DNA of 52,081 nucleotides from Pseudomonadales bacterium (GTDB lineage: Bacteria; Pseudomonadota; Gammaproteobacteria; Pseudomonadales; JAHRWD01), in contig JAESUM010000081.1 of NCBI GenBank assembly GCA_016763075.1, forward strand, positions 1 to 52,081. The letters are read 5' to 3'. Shown here piece after piece: positions 28,106 through 38,426 of the stretch. The translations under genes and the position numbers were made by a program. Within the stretch, counting starts at the first letter, position 1, and every line of letters begins with the position of its first letter. The notes under the pieces are model-generated. The model searched no databases. It saw only the letters and a list, made by a program, of their open reading frames with translations, and was not told where the DNA came from.

Positions 28106-29500
28106 ATGCCAACGTCCGAATATGATGTAGTGATTATTGGTAGCGGACCAGCAGGTGAGGGTGCTGCAATGAATGCAGCTAAGCATGGCAAGCGCGTCGC
28201 AATGGTCGAATCCTTTGATAGCGTCGGCGGCGCATGTACACATAAAGGTACTATCCCTTCAAAAGCACTTAGACACTCGGTCAAACAAATAATCGAATTT
28301 AATACCAACCCGATGTTTCGTGATATCGGAGAGCCCCGTTGGTTTTCTTTTCCGCGGGTATTAAAAAGTGCGGAAAAAGTAATAGAGAAACAAGTAAAAC
28401 TGCGTACAGAATTCTATAGCAGAAACCGCATTGACCTTTTCTTCGGCGAAGCGCATTTTTTAGATGAAAAAAGAATTGAAGTCCGTGAGACCTCCCGTGG
28501 AAATGAAATATTAAAGGCCGACGATTTTATTATCGCGACGGGCTCTTCTCCGTACCGACCAGACGATGTGGATTTCACCAATCCACGCATATACGACAGC
28601 GATACCATTCTTAACCTCAGTCACACACCACGAAATTTAATCATTTATGGTGCAGGAGTTATTGGTTGCGAATACGCATCGATATTCGCCGGGTTAGGCG
28701 TCAAAGTCGATTTAGTAACGAGTCATGATGAGCTGCTTTCATTTTTAGACGATGAAATCATAGACGCCCTGAGTTATCACCTTCGTGATAATGGCGTGAT
28801 GCTAAGAATGAACGAAGAGTATGATGAAATTACCGCAGACGATCGGTTTGCTTATCTGCGGCTTAAATCAGGTAAACGTATCAAGGCTGACGCCATACTG
28901 TGGTGTAACGGCCGAACCGGCAATACAAAACAATTAGAAATTGAAACGATTGGGTTAGCTGCCGATAGCCGTGGCCGATTAGAAGTTAATGAACAGTATC
29001 AAACATCGCTGCCTCATATATACGCGGTAGGCGATGTGGTTGGTTGGCCAAGCCTTGCCAGCGCTGCTTATGACCAAGGCTGCTCAAGCTCCAATGCGAT
29101 TCTTGATAACGGCGAAAGCTACTTCGTGACGGACGTAGCCAATGGTATTTATACCATTCCTGAAATCAGTTCAGTAGGTGCTACGGAACAGCAATTAACG
29201 GAACAAAAAGTGCCGTACGAAGTGGGTAGGGCGCTGTTCAAAAACACAGCGCGTGCACAGATATCTGGCGAGACCGTTGGGATGCTGAAGCTACTGTTTC
29301 ACGTCGATACCTATCAATTACTTGGGATCCATTGTTTTGGAGATAGAGCCGCAGAAATCATTCACATTGGCCAAGCCATCATGAATCAAAAAGGCGATGC
29401 AAACACCATTAAGTACTTCACCAACACAACATTTAATTATCCCACCATGGCAGAAGCATACCGAGTTGCTGCGCTGGATGGTCTGAATCGGCTGGCTTAG
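28106..29500 (+). CDS. sthA: Soluble pyridine nucleotide transhydrogenase
   Basis: Cytoplasmic FAD enzyme exchanging hydride between NADPH and NAD+, adjusting the redox pools. The 464 residues match E. coli SthA (466). The FAD site is [19 protein letters not shown]. The region around the former disulfide reads [16 protein letters not shown]. The second cysteine of lipoamide dehydrogenase is replaced, as expected in SthA. The NAD site [17 protein letters not shown] and the C-terminal dimer interface [21 protein letters not shown] are complete. It stands 70 bases after nqrM, a neighbourhood also seen in Pseudomonas, and functionally links to NADH use by Na+-NQR. Confidence 0.98.
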   Translation: MPTSEYDVVIIGSGPAGEGAAMNAAKHGKRVAMVESFDSVGGACTHKGTIPSKALRHSVKQIIEFNTNPMFRDIGEPRWFSFPRVLKSAEKVIEKQVKLRTEFYSRNRIDLFFGEAHFLDEKRIEVRETSRGNEILKADDFIIATGSSPYRPDDVDFTNPRIYDSDTILNLSHTPRNLIIYGAGVIGCEYASIFAGLGVKVDLVTSHDELLSFLDDEIIDALSYHLRDNGVMLRMNEEYDEITADDRFAYLRLKSGKRIKADAILWCNGRTGNTKQLEIETIGLAADSRGRLEVNEQYQTSLPHIYAVGDVVGWPSLASAAYDQGCSSSNAILDNGESYFVTDVANGIYTIPEISSVGATEQQLTEQKVPYEVGRALFKNTARAQISGETVGMLKLLFHVDTYQLLGIHCFGDRAAEIIHIGQAIMNQKGDANTIKYFTNTTFNYPTMAEAYRVAALDGLNRLA

Positions 29501-29587
29501 TAACGTTAAGCTAAGTTCGAAGATGGTCAATAATATGACCGAAAATAAAAATAAATCTATGTTTTCAAACATTCTAACAAGGTACTT

Positions 29588-30214
29588 ATGATGATAATAA
29601 ATATAATACGTCGTTACTGTAAACCTGCTGGATTTAGCATTCTTGGATTGGCGCTTTCGGTTCCCGCATTCGCTACCGATCAACAAGTCCAGCAATGCTT
29701 TTTAGATGTTAAATATAAAGATTTCCAACGCGCTCAAGTTAGCTGCTTAATTGCTGCTAATACTGGTGACGCCGACGCTCAGCTTGAATACGGCAGCTTG
29801 TATTATTTTGGCTATAAAGAAGTCCCAGTCGACTATGCAAAAACAATGACGTGGATTAGTAAATCCGCTGCTCAAGGCAACCCAGATGCAGAGCACACGA
29901 TGGGTGAGATGTTTGATTTTGGATTGGGCGTAAAAGTTGATAAAGCCATCGCGTTTGATTGGTATGAGAAAGCAGCTAACCAACGCGTTGTTGGTGCACA
30001 AGTCAATATCGGCATTATGTATTTTGATGGTTCCGGCAGAGCGCAAGACAGGGTTCTTGGTTACGCGTGGACCAAAGTCGCGGTACAGCGCGCAGGACAA
30101 ATGGCTGAGACTATTTTAGATGGCATGAGACCAAAGCTTAGTGAAGCACAGGTTTCTGCTGCGTCAAAACAGGCAGAATCAATTTTAGAAGGTCTATATC
30201 CTTCAGCTCAATAA
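29588..30214 (+). CDS. Exported Sel1-repeat protein
   Basis: A basic N-terminus and hydrophobic stretch (about 12-29, ending PAFA before TDQQ) form a signal peptide, so the protein is periplasmic. About three Sel1-like helical repeats follow: DADAQLEYGSLYYFGYKEVP, then NPDAEHTMGEMFDFGLGV, then GAQVNIGIMYFDGSGRAQD. These are solenoids used as protein-protein adaptors. The C-terminal 40 residues form a further helix pair. Length 208. It is a lone gene between sthA and trxB, function unknown. The start could be either of the two initial ATG codons. Confidence 0.85.
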   Translation: MMIINIIRRYCKPAGFSILGLALSVPAFATDQQVQQCFLDVKYKDFQRAQVSCLIAANTGDADAQLEYGSLYYFGYKEVPVDYAKTMTWISKSAAQGNPDAEHTMGEMFDFGLGVKVDKAIAFDWYEKAANQRVVGAQVNIGIMYFDGSGRAQDRVLGYAWTKVAVQRAGQMAETILDGMRPKLSEAQVSAASKQAESILEGLYPSAQ

Positions 30215-30280
30215 CTTCGCATAAACTATATTATGTTAAATAGATGATTTTGTCTTAACCGCCGAATGATTCATTAATAA

Positions 30281-31255
<975 letters not shown>

Positions 31256-31291
31256 ATTAGAGGCAACGAACCTGGGGCAGTAATTATACCG

Positions 31292-32005
31292 ATGACGGAT
31301 ATTTCGGACGATACAATCTACCTACCCTGGTTAAATGAAGATTTTCAGGTGTTCCCTGCCCTTGGTTCGGCCTTAACTGAGCCAAACGGTTTGTTGGCTG
31401 CTGGCGGCGACTTGTCGCCAGCGCGAATACAGGCGGCATATCGCCAGGGAATTTTTCCATGGTTTGAAGATGACCAGCCAATTTTATGGTGGTCCCCTAA
31501 CCCTCGTAGCGTTATCTACACTGACGACTTTAGACCCTCTCGGAGCCTAGCGAAACGGCTTCGAAAGCAGCAATACGAAGTACGATTCAATACAGCATTC
31601 GAACAAGTCATGCGAGCTTGTGCCCAGCCACGTACAGAGCAGCTTGATACCTGGATTACCGATGAAATGATTTCAGCCTATTGCGAACTACATTCAATGG
31701 GCGTTGCGCATTCAATTGAAAGTTGGGTCGATGGAGAGCTGGTTGGCGGTTTATACGGTTTAGCTATTGGGCAAGTTTTTTTCGGTGAATCTATGTTTAG
31801 CCGATCAACTGATTCATCTAAAGTAGCATTTGCAACACTTGTGGATGCGCTGAAAAACTGGGGCTACCCTCTTATCGATTGCCAAGTTTCAAACCCGCAT
31901 TTATCCAGTTTAGGGGCGGTGGAAATCTCCCGAGAGTCATTTGTTTTGCTTCTCGACAAATACGTAACACAAGCGCCGTTATCAACGGCTTGGTTTAAGG
32001 CATAA
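31292..32005 (+). CDS. aat: Leucyl/phenylalanyl-tRNA--protein transferase
   Basis: Adds Leu or Phe from charged tRNA to the N-terminus of proteins starting with Arg or Lys, creating N-degrons for ClpAP through ClpS. The family signature is intact: YRQGIFPWFEDDQPILWWSPNPRSV, PRTEQLDTWITDEM, SIESWVDGELVGGLYGLAIG with FFGESMFSR, and LIDCQVSNPHLSSLGAVEISR. Length 237 fits E. coli (234). It is followed after 24 bases by bpt and lies close to clpA and clpS, so the whole pathway is clustered. Confidence 0.98.
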   Translation: MTDISDDTIYLPWLNEDFQVFPALGSALTEPNGLLAAGGDLSPARIQAAYRQGIFPWFEDDQPILWWSPNPRSVIYTDDFRPSRSLAKRLRKQQYEVRFNTAFEQVMRACAQPRTEQLDTWITDEMISAYCELHSMGVAHSIESWVDGELVGGLYGLAIGQVFFGESMFSRSTDSSKVAFATLVDALKNWGYPLIDCQVSNPHLSSLGAVEISRESFVLLLDKYVTQAPLSTAWFKA

Positions 32006-32029
32006 CGTCACGGTTATTTCACTATCGCA

Positions 32030-32737
32030 ATGAATGAAATATCGAAGATCAAGTTTTATTCCACCCTCCCCCACCCTTGCAGCTACTTGGAAGGTGAGCA
32101 GGCGGTCACCATTTTCATGGACCCGAAAGCGCAGGTGGATCGCGCTCAGGCAACCATGCTGTCAGAATTAGGCTTTCGGCGTAGTGGCACACATATTTAT
32201 CGCCCCAATTGCTTAGCATGCAAGGCATGTACTTCTGTGCGGGTATCCGCCCAAACATTCAAACCTAAACGCTCTTACCGCCGAATTATTAACAAAAATG
32301 CTGACCTAACGGTAGAGTTCGTCGAGTCTATTGATAATGAAGAGTGTTATGCCCTTTATAGTGGTTATATCGCGCAACGCCATTCTGACGGCGATATGTA
32401 CCCTGCAACCCGTGAACAGTACGAGCAGTTCCTCGTAGATGGGCTGGAAATCACTCAATACGTGACGTTTCGATTAGACGGTGAGTTAGTCGCAGTAGCG
32501 GTAATGGATCAACTCGAAGATGGTTACTCAGCGGTTTACACATTTTTCCACCCAGGTATGGGCGAGCGCAGCTTAGGTCGTAACGCAATCTTGTGGCAGA
32601 TTGAGCATTGCCGTAACCAAGATTTGCCCTATATTTACCTAGGGTATTGGATAAAAGATTGTGAAAAGATGAGCTATAAAACTCAATTTCGGCCATTAGA
32701 GCTGTATATAGACAACCGATGGCTACGCCTTGAGTAA
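32030..32737 (+). CDS. bpt: Aspartate/glutamate leucyltransferase (bacterial arginyltransferase family)
   Basis: Transfers Leu from Leu-tRNA onto N-terminal Asp or Glu, a second route to N-degrons recognised by ClpS. This family (Bpt) is related to eukaryotic arginyltransferases. Visible marks: HPCSYLEGEQA, NCLACKACTSVRVS with its cysteine pair, RSYRRIINKN, and C-terminal YIYLGYWIKDCEKMSYKTQF followed by RPLELY. The 235 residues are typical. It is probably co-transcribed with aat, with clpA/clpS just beyond infA. Confidence 0.97.
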   Translation: MNEISKIKFYSTLPHPCSYLEGEQAVTIFMDPKAQVDRAQATMLSELGFRRSGTHIYRPNCLACKACTSVRVSAQTFKPKRSYRRIINKNADLTVEFVESIDNEECYALYSGYIAQRHSDGDMYPATREQYEQFLVDGLEITQYVTFRLDGELVAVAVMDQLEDGYSAVYTFFHPGMGERSLGRNAILWQIEHCRNQDLPYIYLGYWIKDCEKMSYKTQFRPLELYIDNRWLRLE

Positions 32738-32840
32738 CCTGAGCGCTTAACAGCAGACTTTTTTGCTTCTTGTGATGAAATCAGGCAAAATCCCTCACCA
32801 AATTACTGCATAGTTTTCTTATTGGAAGGTATTAAATTTA

Positions 32841-33059
32841 ATGGCTAAAGAAGAGTCGATCGAAATGGAAGGAGAGGTTATTGATACCCTCCCCAATACT
32901 ACGTTTCGGGTTAAACTGGAAAACGGCCACATCGTTACCGCCCACATTTCCGGAAAAATGAGAAAGAATTACATTCGTATTCTAACTGGGGATCGTGTGA
33001 GAGTTGATCTAACACCTTACGATCTGACCAAAGGCCGCATCACCTACCGAGAGCGTTAA
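32841..33059 (+). CDS. infA: Translation initiation factor IF-1
   Basis: Small OB-fold protein (72 residues) that binds the A site of the 30S subunit and aids start-site selection. The sequence [20 protein letters not shown], then [19 protein letters not shown] and RGRITYR-like ending, leaves no doubt. It is preceded by GGAAGG and followed by a strong terminator shared with clpA. Confidence 0.99.
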   Translation: MAKEESIEMEGEVIDTLPNTTFRVKLENGHIVTAHISGKMRKNYIRILTGDRVRVDLTPYDLTKGRITYRER

Positions 33060-33093
33060 AGCTTTTAGCCATTTTCTTGGTTCAGCCGACATA

Positions 33094-33121
33094 AAAAAAG
33101 GAGCTATAAAGCTCCTTTTTT
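33094..33121. terminator. Bidirectional terminator between infA and clpA
   Basis: GGAGC/GCTCC extended by six A/T pairs on each side, with loop TATAAA. A and T tracts on both flanks let it work for infA (plus) and clpA (minus), whose stops lie 34 and 31 bases away. Confidence 0.92.
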
Positions 33122-33152
33122 GTGTGCACTGATTAAGCTGCGGTCTATCTGT

Positions 33153-35423
33153 TCAATGCACTTTCTCTGGCTCAATGGCTGCAACAGAGATTTTATCGTC
33201 AACAACCGTGATTTTGGCGACACCACCTTTATCGGATAGCTTACCAAACAAGATTTCTTCAGCGAGCGACTTTTTGATCTTTTCTTGAATCAAACGCTGC
33301 ATCGGCCTTGCACCCATTTTTTCACTGTAACCGTGCTCAGCAAGCCAGCGCCTGGCGTCGTCATCAACCTCCAACGTTACTTTTTTGTCATCCAGCTGAG
33401 CTTGAAGCTCGACCAAGAATTTGTCGACAATGGTATCAATGACACTTGGAGGTAATACACCAAATTGAATGATGCCATCTAAGCGGTTACGGAACTCCGG
33501 TGTAAACAGTTTCTTTATACTTTCCATCGAGTCACTAGAATGATCTTGATGGGTAAACCCGAGTGATGATCGGCTGGCTTCTTGGGCTCCAGCATTTGTT
33601 GTCATGATGATAATAACGTTTCTGAAATCAGCTTTTCGGCCATTGTTATCCGTCAGCGTTCCGTGATCCATCACTTGTAGCAATATATTGAACACATCAG
33701 GGTGAGCTTTTTCAATCTCATCCAACAACAAAACTGAATGTGGGTGTTTATTCACTGCTTCAGTTAAGAGCCCACCTTGATCGTACCCAACATAACCCGG
33801 TGGTGCGCCGATCAACCTAGAAACGGTGTGTCGCTCCATGTATTCAGACATATCAAAACGAATTAACTCAATGCCCAGCACGTTAGATAACTGACGCGTG
33901 ATCTCTGTTTTGCCAACACCTGTAGGGCCGGATAATAGAAATGAGCCAATCGGTTTTTGAACAGGCTTTAATCCCGAGCGCGATAGCTTCATGGCTGAGC
34001 CTAGGGCTTCGATGGCTGCATCTTGGCCAAACGCAACACGCTTAAAGTTTTCTTCAAGTTTAAATAAAGCTTTCTTATCCGACGTTGAAACGCTTTTTGC
34101 AGGAATGCGTGCAATAGATGCAACGATATTTTCGACGTCAGTAATGCCGATACGTTTTTTACGTTTACTAGGGCTTTGCATATTCTGATATGCGCCGGCT
34201 TCATCGATAACATCGATCGCTTTATCCGGTAAGAACCGGTCAGTGATGTATCGTGCTGACAATTCAGATGCAGCTTTTAATGCGCCATCGGTGTAATGAA
34301 TTTTGTGGTGTTCTTCAAAACTGCCGCGTAAGCCTTTAAGTATTTTATAGGTTTCATCAACTGAGGGTTCTTTCACATCGATTTTTTGAAACCTGCGAGA
34401 CAGTGCGGTGTCTTTTTCGAAGATGCCGCGAAACTCCTGAATCGTTGTTGAGCCAATACAGCGCAGTTCGCCCGTTGCTAGTAACGGTTTCAGTAGGTTT
34501 GAAGCATCCATAACACCGCCAGAAGCGGCACCAGCACCGATGATGGTATGAATTTCATCAATAAACAGGACAGCACCCGGTTCGTTTTTCAGCTCATTTA
34601 ATAATGCTTTGAGGCGTTTTTCAAAATCGCCACGATATTTGGTGCCCGCTAAAAGCGCGCCCAAATCCATCGAATAGACCGTAGCGTCTTTGATGATTTC
34701 TGGAGCTTCGCCATCAACGATGAGTCGTGCTAGTCCTTCAGCTATAGCTGTTTTTCCAACACCAGACTCCCCCACTAATAACGGGTTGTTCTTGCGTCGC
34801 CTGGTAAGTGTTTGAACCAATCGTTGAACTTCATATTCACGACCGATTAACGGGTCAATACGGTTTTGTTTCGCTTGTTCGTTTAGGTTTACCGTGTAGG
34901 CATCCAATGGGTTTGTGCCAGTGGACTCGCCAGACTCACCACCTTCGTTGTTTTCGTTGCGATGCTCAACTTGGTCTTCATGGCCGGGGACTTTTGAAAT
35001 TCCGTGAGAGATGTAATTGACGATATCTATGCGAGCAACACTTTGCGTTTTAAGCAGGAATACTGCTTGGCTCTCTTGTTCGTTGAACAGAGCAACTAAA
35101 ACGTTTGCGCCAGTGACTTCTTTTTTTCCTGAGGATTGCACGTGAAAAACAGCACGTTGCAGCACACGCTGAAAACCTAACGTTGGCTGGGTCTCTCGCG
35201 CTTGCTCTCCTTCGGGAATTAACGGTGTTGTTGATTCGACAAAATCGGTTAATTCTTGGGTTAGCGCGGACAAATCAATGCCGCAAGCCGTCAGCACATC
35301 AGCTGCGACACGATTGGCTAATAGAGCAAGTAGTAAATGCTCGACTGTCATGAACTCATGCCGACGGGTTCTAGCCCCTTTGAAAGCATCGTTCAGTGTA
35401 ATCTCTAGATCTTTACTTAACAT
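33153..35423 (-). CDS. clpA: ATP-dependent Clp protease ATP-binding subunit ClpA
   Basis: AAA+ unfoldase that feeds substrates, including N-degron proteins brought by ClpS, into ClpP. The start is ATG 35423 ([12 protein letters not shown]), matching E. coli ClpA. An upstream TTG frame extension is not used. It has 756 residues. The Clp-N repeats span about 1-145 ([14 protein letters not shown]). D1 has Walker A GESGVGKT and Walker [16 protein letters not shown]2 has Walker A GPTGVGKT and Walker [15 protein letters not shown]. It is clpA and not clpB because the long middle coiled coil is absent. It follows clpS after 38 bases. Confidence 0.98.
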   Translation of the reverse strand: MLSKDLEITLNDAFKGARTRRHEFMTVEHLLLALLANRVAADVLTACGIDLSALTQELTDFVESTTPLIPEGEQARETQPTLGFQRVLQRAVFHVQSSGKKEVTGANVLVALFNEQESQAVFLLKTQSVARIDIVNYISHGISKVPGHEDQVEHRNENNEGGESGESTGTNPLDAYTVNLNEQAKQNRIDPLIGREYEVQRLVQTLTRRRKNNPLLVGESGVGKTAIAEGLARLIVDGEAPEIIKDATVYSMDLGALLAGTKYRGDFEKRLKALLNELKNEPGAVLFIDEIHTIIGAGAASGGVMDASNLLKPLLATGELRCIGSTTIQEFRGIFEKDTALSRRFQKIDVKEPSVDETYKILKGLRGSFEEHHKIHYTDGALKAASELSARYITDRFLPDKAIDVIDEAGAYQNMQSPSKRKKRIGITDVENIVASIARIPAKSVSTSDKKALFKLEENFKRVAFGQDAAIEALGSAMKLSRSGLKPVQKPIGSFLLSGPTGVGKTEITRQLSNVLGIELIRFDMSEYMERHTVSRLIGAPPGYVGYDQGGLLTEAVNKHPHSVLLLDEIEKAHPDVFNILLQVMDHGTLTDNNGRKADFRNVIIIMTTNAGAQEASRSSLGFTHQDHSSDSMESIKKLFTPEFRNRLDGIIQFGVLPPSVIDTIVDKFLVELQAQLDDKKVTLEVDDDARRWLAEHGYSEKMGARPMQRLIQEKIKKSLAEEILFGKLSDKGGVAKITVVDDKISVAAIEPEKVH

Positions 35424-35461
35424 CAGACTTCTCAGATACGCTCGTTTCAAATATTTACAAT

Positions 35462-35842
35462 CTAATCCAGCCGTTCGATTTCGCAAAGCAGCGGGTGCTG
35501 GTGTTCCCGTGCATATTCATTCACTAACAGAGATTTTGTCTCGGCAATATCTCTTGTAAACACTCCGCAGGCAGCTTTGCCTTTCGTATGAACTGTTCGC
35601 ATCACTTGGGCGGCAAGCTCTTCGTTCATCCCGAAAAACTGCTCCAAAACAGTAACTACAAACTCCATCGGTGTGTAGTCATCATTGAGCATTAATACAC
35701 GGTACATCGACGGTCGTTTTAGCTGAGGCTTTGCAGTTGCGACCGCAAAATCGTCCTCCCTGTCTTCATCCAAACCATCACTCGAATGCTCTTCGTCTTT
35801 GCTTAAGACTAGATCAAGTTTTGAAAATTTTCCTGGCTTCAT
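35462..35842 (-). CDS. clpS: ATP-dependent Clp protease adaptor ClpS
   Basis: Adaptor that recognises N-terminal Leu, Phe, Tyr and Trp and delivers the protein to ClpAP. The conserved core is RVLMLNDDYTPMEFVVTVLEQFF, then HTKGKAACGVFTRDIAETK, with the N-degron pocket residues in NDDYTPM and the HTKG loop. The first 35 residues are an acidic extension (EEHSSDGLDEDREDD) longer than in E. coli (106 total there, 126 here). It is the first gene of clpS-clpA and divergent from csp. Confidence 0.98.
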   Translation of the reverse strand: MKPGKFSKLDLVLSKDEEHSSDGLDEDREDDFAVATAKPQLKRPSMYRVLMLNDDYTPMEFVVTVLEQFFGMNEELAAQVMRTVHTKGKAACGVFTRDIAETKSLLVNEYAREHQHPLLCEIERLD

Positions 35843-36216
35843 TATGAAATAACCAAAGTATTGTAGAAAAGAGATCGATGTTACCAGCGGAGAAAAGAAG
35901 CCCTATCAACTAACTCAAAATGCCGTCACATAAACCCAAGATTACCGCCTTAATTTTGACGGGGTCGGTTTTTTGCTCGGCAATATGATAGCCCAAATTA
36001 AACTAAAATTGCAGAAGTATGCCGCTTTGCGACGCCGTACACAGACTTATATTTGAATGCGTGGGCTTAAGCCGTTCATAGGGGGTTGACTATTGTAGTG
36101 AATTAGGTAATTTAGGTACTAGTGGTGCTTCTTTATCATTGGTATCCACGATCCACAGAAAGTCTAAATAAACAAATAATTATAATAAATTCAAAAGACT
36201 AGGTAGGGTTTCAGTC
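35843..36216. other. Divergent control region between clpS and the cold-shock gene
   Basis: No gene. A consensus -10 TATAAT lies at 36181-36186 in an AT-rich stretch, 31 bases before the csp start, with no good -35. A transcript from it would have a short leader (about 25 bases) holding GGTAGGGTTT as ribosome site. The clpS side shows GGGGTCGGTTTTTTGCTCG but no clear palindrome. Confidence 0.5.
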
Positions 36217-36501
36217 ATGCATTTAGGTACCGTTAAGTGGTTCAATAACTCGAAAGGATACGGCTTCATCATTCCAGACCAGGGAGGAAAGGATCTATTC
36301 GTCCACTATTCATCTATAAACATGGAAGGCTACAAGACGCTCAAAGCAGGGCAAGCCGTTCAGTATGAAGTAATAGATGGGCCCAAAGGTCAGCACGCGA
36401 CAGATATCGTGTTTACACCGGAAGCCGGCCAAGAACCGTCGAATGACGCTAGTCAAGTAGCTGAAGAAGAGCCTGCTGCACCCACTGCTGAATTGGCATA
36501 A
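36217..36501 (+). CDS. cspD: Cold-shock domain protein (CspD-like)
   Basis: Single-stranded nucleic acid binding protein. The cold-shock domain is at residues 1-68, with RNP1 as KGYGFI and RNP2 as DLFVHY. A 25-residue Ala/Glu-rich acidic tail follows (EAGQEPSNDASQVAEEEPAA), making it 94 residues against about 70 for classic Csp. The place next to clpS/clpA is that of cspD in gammaproteobacteria, where it inhibits replication in stationary phase. That role is inferred from position. Confidence 0.9.
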   Translation: MHLGTVKWFNNSKGYGFIIPDQGGKDLFVHYSSINMEGYKTLKAGQAVQYEVIDGPKGQHATDIVFTPEAGQEPSNDASQVAEEEPAAPTAELA

Positions 36502-36514
36502 TAGGCCGAATAAA

Positions 36515-36555
36515 TTACCGACACCTCGCTAAATGCGGCTTTGCGGTGTCGGTAA
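36515..36555 (+). terminator. Hairpin after the cold-shock gene
   Basis: TTACCGACACC and GGTGTCGGTAA are perfect 11-base arms around a 19-base loop that holds a short CGC/GCG stem. It starts 13 bases past the csp stop. There is no T tract directly after it, so termination may be weak or need other factors. Confidence 0.6.
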
Positions 36556-36578
36556 CAGCAGTAATGCTTATTTTTCTG

Positions 36579-36616
36579 CCAGTTAATCAGGAATTGAATA
36601 ACTCCTGATTAACTGG
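36579..36616. terminator. Second hairpin between convergent csp and crotonase genes
   Basis: CCAGTTAATCAGGA and TCCTGATTAACTGG are perfect 14-base arms with a 10-base loop, ending 30 bases before the crotonase stop. It sits in a convergent gap, as bidirectional terminators do. T-rich sequence on both sides is only modest. Confidence 0.6.
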
Positions 36617-36645
36617 GGTTGATGTTTTCTTTGTTCTAGAATTCG

Positions 36646-37485
36646 TTACTCATCTCGAAAGACTGGTCGTCGTTTTTCTGCGAAGGCTGCTAACCCCTCA
36701 ACAGTATCCGTCATACCCCTTAGATTTTGCTCCAGCGCGCTTCCCCAACGCTGAGACTCTAATGGGTCCATGTAGGCGCCGCGGTAAACCATTTCTTTGT
36801 TGTTTCGGACTGATCTTGGGCCCATGTCTAGCATGCGATCAGCATATTCGAGTGCTTTATCAAGTAGTTCTTCTTTAGGGACTACCGCTTGCGCCCAGCC
36901 AATTTGATAGCAACGTTCTGCGGTGTATTGCGTGTCGCCCCACATGGTTAACTCAAGTGCACAACCTTGTGGCATTTGCCGACATAGCGGCGCCATCCAC
37001 ATCGCGCCAGGCATATTCCAGCGAGTCTCGCCAATCCCTACTTTGGCATTTTCGGCCATGATTCGAATGTCACAGTTCATGGCTAGCATGAACCCGCCAG
37101 CAATCGCGTAACCATTAATCGCAGCGATTGTTGGTTTCCAGAGATTCATATTCTCTGCCATGTTCATGAAGTCGAGCGGCCCCATACCCTTAACTGGCGA
37201 CTCAACACCATTCTTTTTAGCTTCGCCCATTGCGGCAGCTTCTAATAAATCTGCACCGGCACAAAAAGCTTTGGTTCCCGCCCCGGTGATGATGGCAACT
37301 CTGGCTTGTTTGTCATCACGGTAAGCCGCTAGGGTGTCAGACAGTAAGCCACCAAGGTTGTCTCCAAGAGAGTTCATGCGATGAGGGCGGTTCAGGGTGA
37401 TGACCCAAATACGCCCTTCAGACCTTTTGTCTACCAGAATTACTTCGCCTTGTTGCTCGGTATCACGGTTACTAACTTCACCCAT
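36646..37485 (-). CDS. Enoyl-CoA hydratase/isomerase family (crotonase) protein
   Basis: Cytoplasmic CoA-ester enzyme of the crotonase fold, 279 residues. The oxyanion-hole loops are AFCAGADLLE and NGYAIAGGFMLAMNCD. In true enoyl-CoA hydratases the second loop reads GGGxELA with a catalytic Glu. Here that position is Met, so one of the two catalytic glutamates is missing. The second is kept (GIGETRWNMPG). This suggests an isomerase, hydrolase or other crotonase reaction and not plain hydration. AAGGAGA precedes the start. It is followed on the same strand by nothing, and a GST gene lies upstream. The substrate is unknown. Confidence 0.9.
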   Translation of the reverse strand: MGEVSNRDTEQQGEVILVDKRSEGRIWVITLNRPHRMNSLGDNLGGLLSDTLAAYRDDKQARVAIITGAGTKAFCAGADLLEAAAMGEAKKNGVESPVKGMGPLDFMNMAENMNLWKPTIAAINGYAIAGGFMLAMNCDIRIMAENAKVGIGETRWNMPGAMWMAPLCRQMPQGCALELTMWGDTQYTAERCYQIGWAQAVVPKEELLDKALEYADRMLDMGPRSVRNNKEMVYRGAYMDPLESQRWGSALEQNLRGMTDTVEGLAAFAEKRRPVFRDE

Positions 37486-37599
37486 TGTGGATCTCCTTGA
37501 TTATTATTTTGATGTTCGGGTTGTGTTAAATATTACAGTGAATTGCACTTGCAGGCTTATACAATTTTTAAGCGTGGGTGCAAAATATTTGCATTGCGG

Positions 37600-38235
37600 T
37601 TATGGATTACTCAACACGGCGGGCCGTGCTGAAACCGTTTCATACCAACGGCGTAGGTGTGCACAGTCTTCTGGGATATCCGCTTTTACCCATTTAGCGA
37701 AATCACAAGTCACAAGGGTTGTGATGTCCGCCATCGAATAATGATCCCCTGCGATATATTCATTTGAGGCGAGTTGCTGATTAAAGTCTTGAAAAAAGTT
37801 CAGTATTCGAGCCGCACCGCGTGATGCAAGTTCACTGGACTGTTCATAATTATGTGGCCCGACGACAGCCCTGCCAACGAATCCCTTGCCAGTATTTCTA
37901 AACACTTCTGCTACGGCCAACATGCCATTGATAAAGGCTAAATGTTCCCACATTTCAACAACGCCCTTCTCGGCGGCGTTTCGCCCTAACAAAGGTGTTG
38001 CTGGAAATTGCTCTTCGAGATAACGGGTAATGCCTCTAATTTGGCTGATGTAAACGCCATCGGCAGTCTCGAGCATTGGAACATCGCATGCCGGGTTCTT
38101 TGCTTTGTATTCGTCAGTGCGGTGCTCGCCAGCAGAAAAATCAATCAAGACTCGTTCAATCTCGATATTTTTTTCAGCGATGAAGATATTAACTCGCCTT
38201 GGGTTCGGTGCAGGTGGGAAATCATACAGTTTCAT
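37600..38235 (-). CDS. Glutathione S-transferase family protein
   Basis: 211 residues. The N-terminal thioredoxin-like domain (MKLYDFPPAPNPRRVNIFIAEK, then CDVPMLE with the cis-proline) is followed by an all-helical domain (NEYIAGDHYSMADITTLV, the N-capping box). In most GSTs the glutathione gamma-glutamyl group is held by an E-S pair in a motif like I-S-E-S-x-A-I. Here the text is ISQIRGI, lacking both, so glutathione binding may be altered. It lies upstream of the crotonase gene on the same strand, about 115 bases apart, perhaps co-transcribed. It is divergent from trpR. Confidence 0.9.
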   Translation of the reverse strand: MKLYDFPPAPNPRRVNIFIAEKNIEIERVLIDFSAGEHRTDEYKAKNPACDVPMLETADGVYISQIRGITRYLEEQFPATPLLGRNAAEKGVVEMWEHLAFINGMLAVAEVFRNTGKGFVGRAVVGPHNYEQSSELASRGAARILNFFQDFNQQLASNEYIAGDHYSMADITTLVTCDFAKWVKADIPEDCAHLRRWYETVSARPAVLSNP

Positions 38236-38388
38236 TATCAGGCTCCATTAATGGATAGTTTGTAAAAAACACTCGCAAACTAGGGTAATTAGCTCGCTGC
38301 AAAATGTACACGGCGCAGTAGGTATTTATTCACATCTAAAGCATGTCGATCGACAAGAGTAAAAAGAAGCGTAGAACTATAGCCACCA

Positions 38389-38426
38389 CTGTATTCATGT
38401 ACTATTATGCTAGTACATGAATACAG
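38389..38426. promoter_or_regulatory. 38-bp palindrome resembling a TrpR operator and containing the trpR start codon
   Basis: CTGTATTCATGTACTA and its exact inverse TAGTACATGAATACAG flank six bases (TTATGC). The inner 18 bases match the E. coli trp operator consensus GTACTAGTTAACTAGTAC at 14 positions. The right arm contains the trpR ATG (38417-38419). A possible -10 TATTAT (38403-38408) would place transcription start at or next to the ATG, giving a leaderless mRNA. No Shine-Dalgarno is seen. It probably mediates autorepression of trpR-trpE-trpG. Confidence 0.7.

Noticed and set aside
35424-35486. Extended start of clpA
   Set aside because: The 21 extra residues are absent from ClpA proteins; [12 protein letters not shown] aligns with the E. 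coli N-terminus.
36579-36616. Insertion-sequence end or miniature transposon
   Set aside because: It is a simple hairpin between convergent genes, without target duplication or paired terminal repeats.
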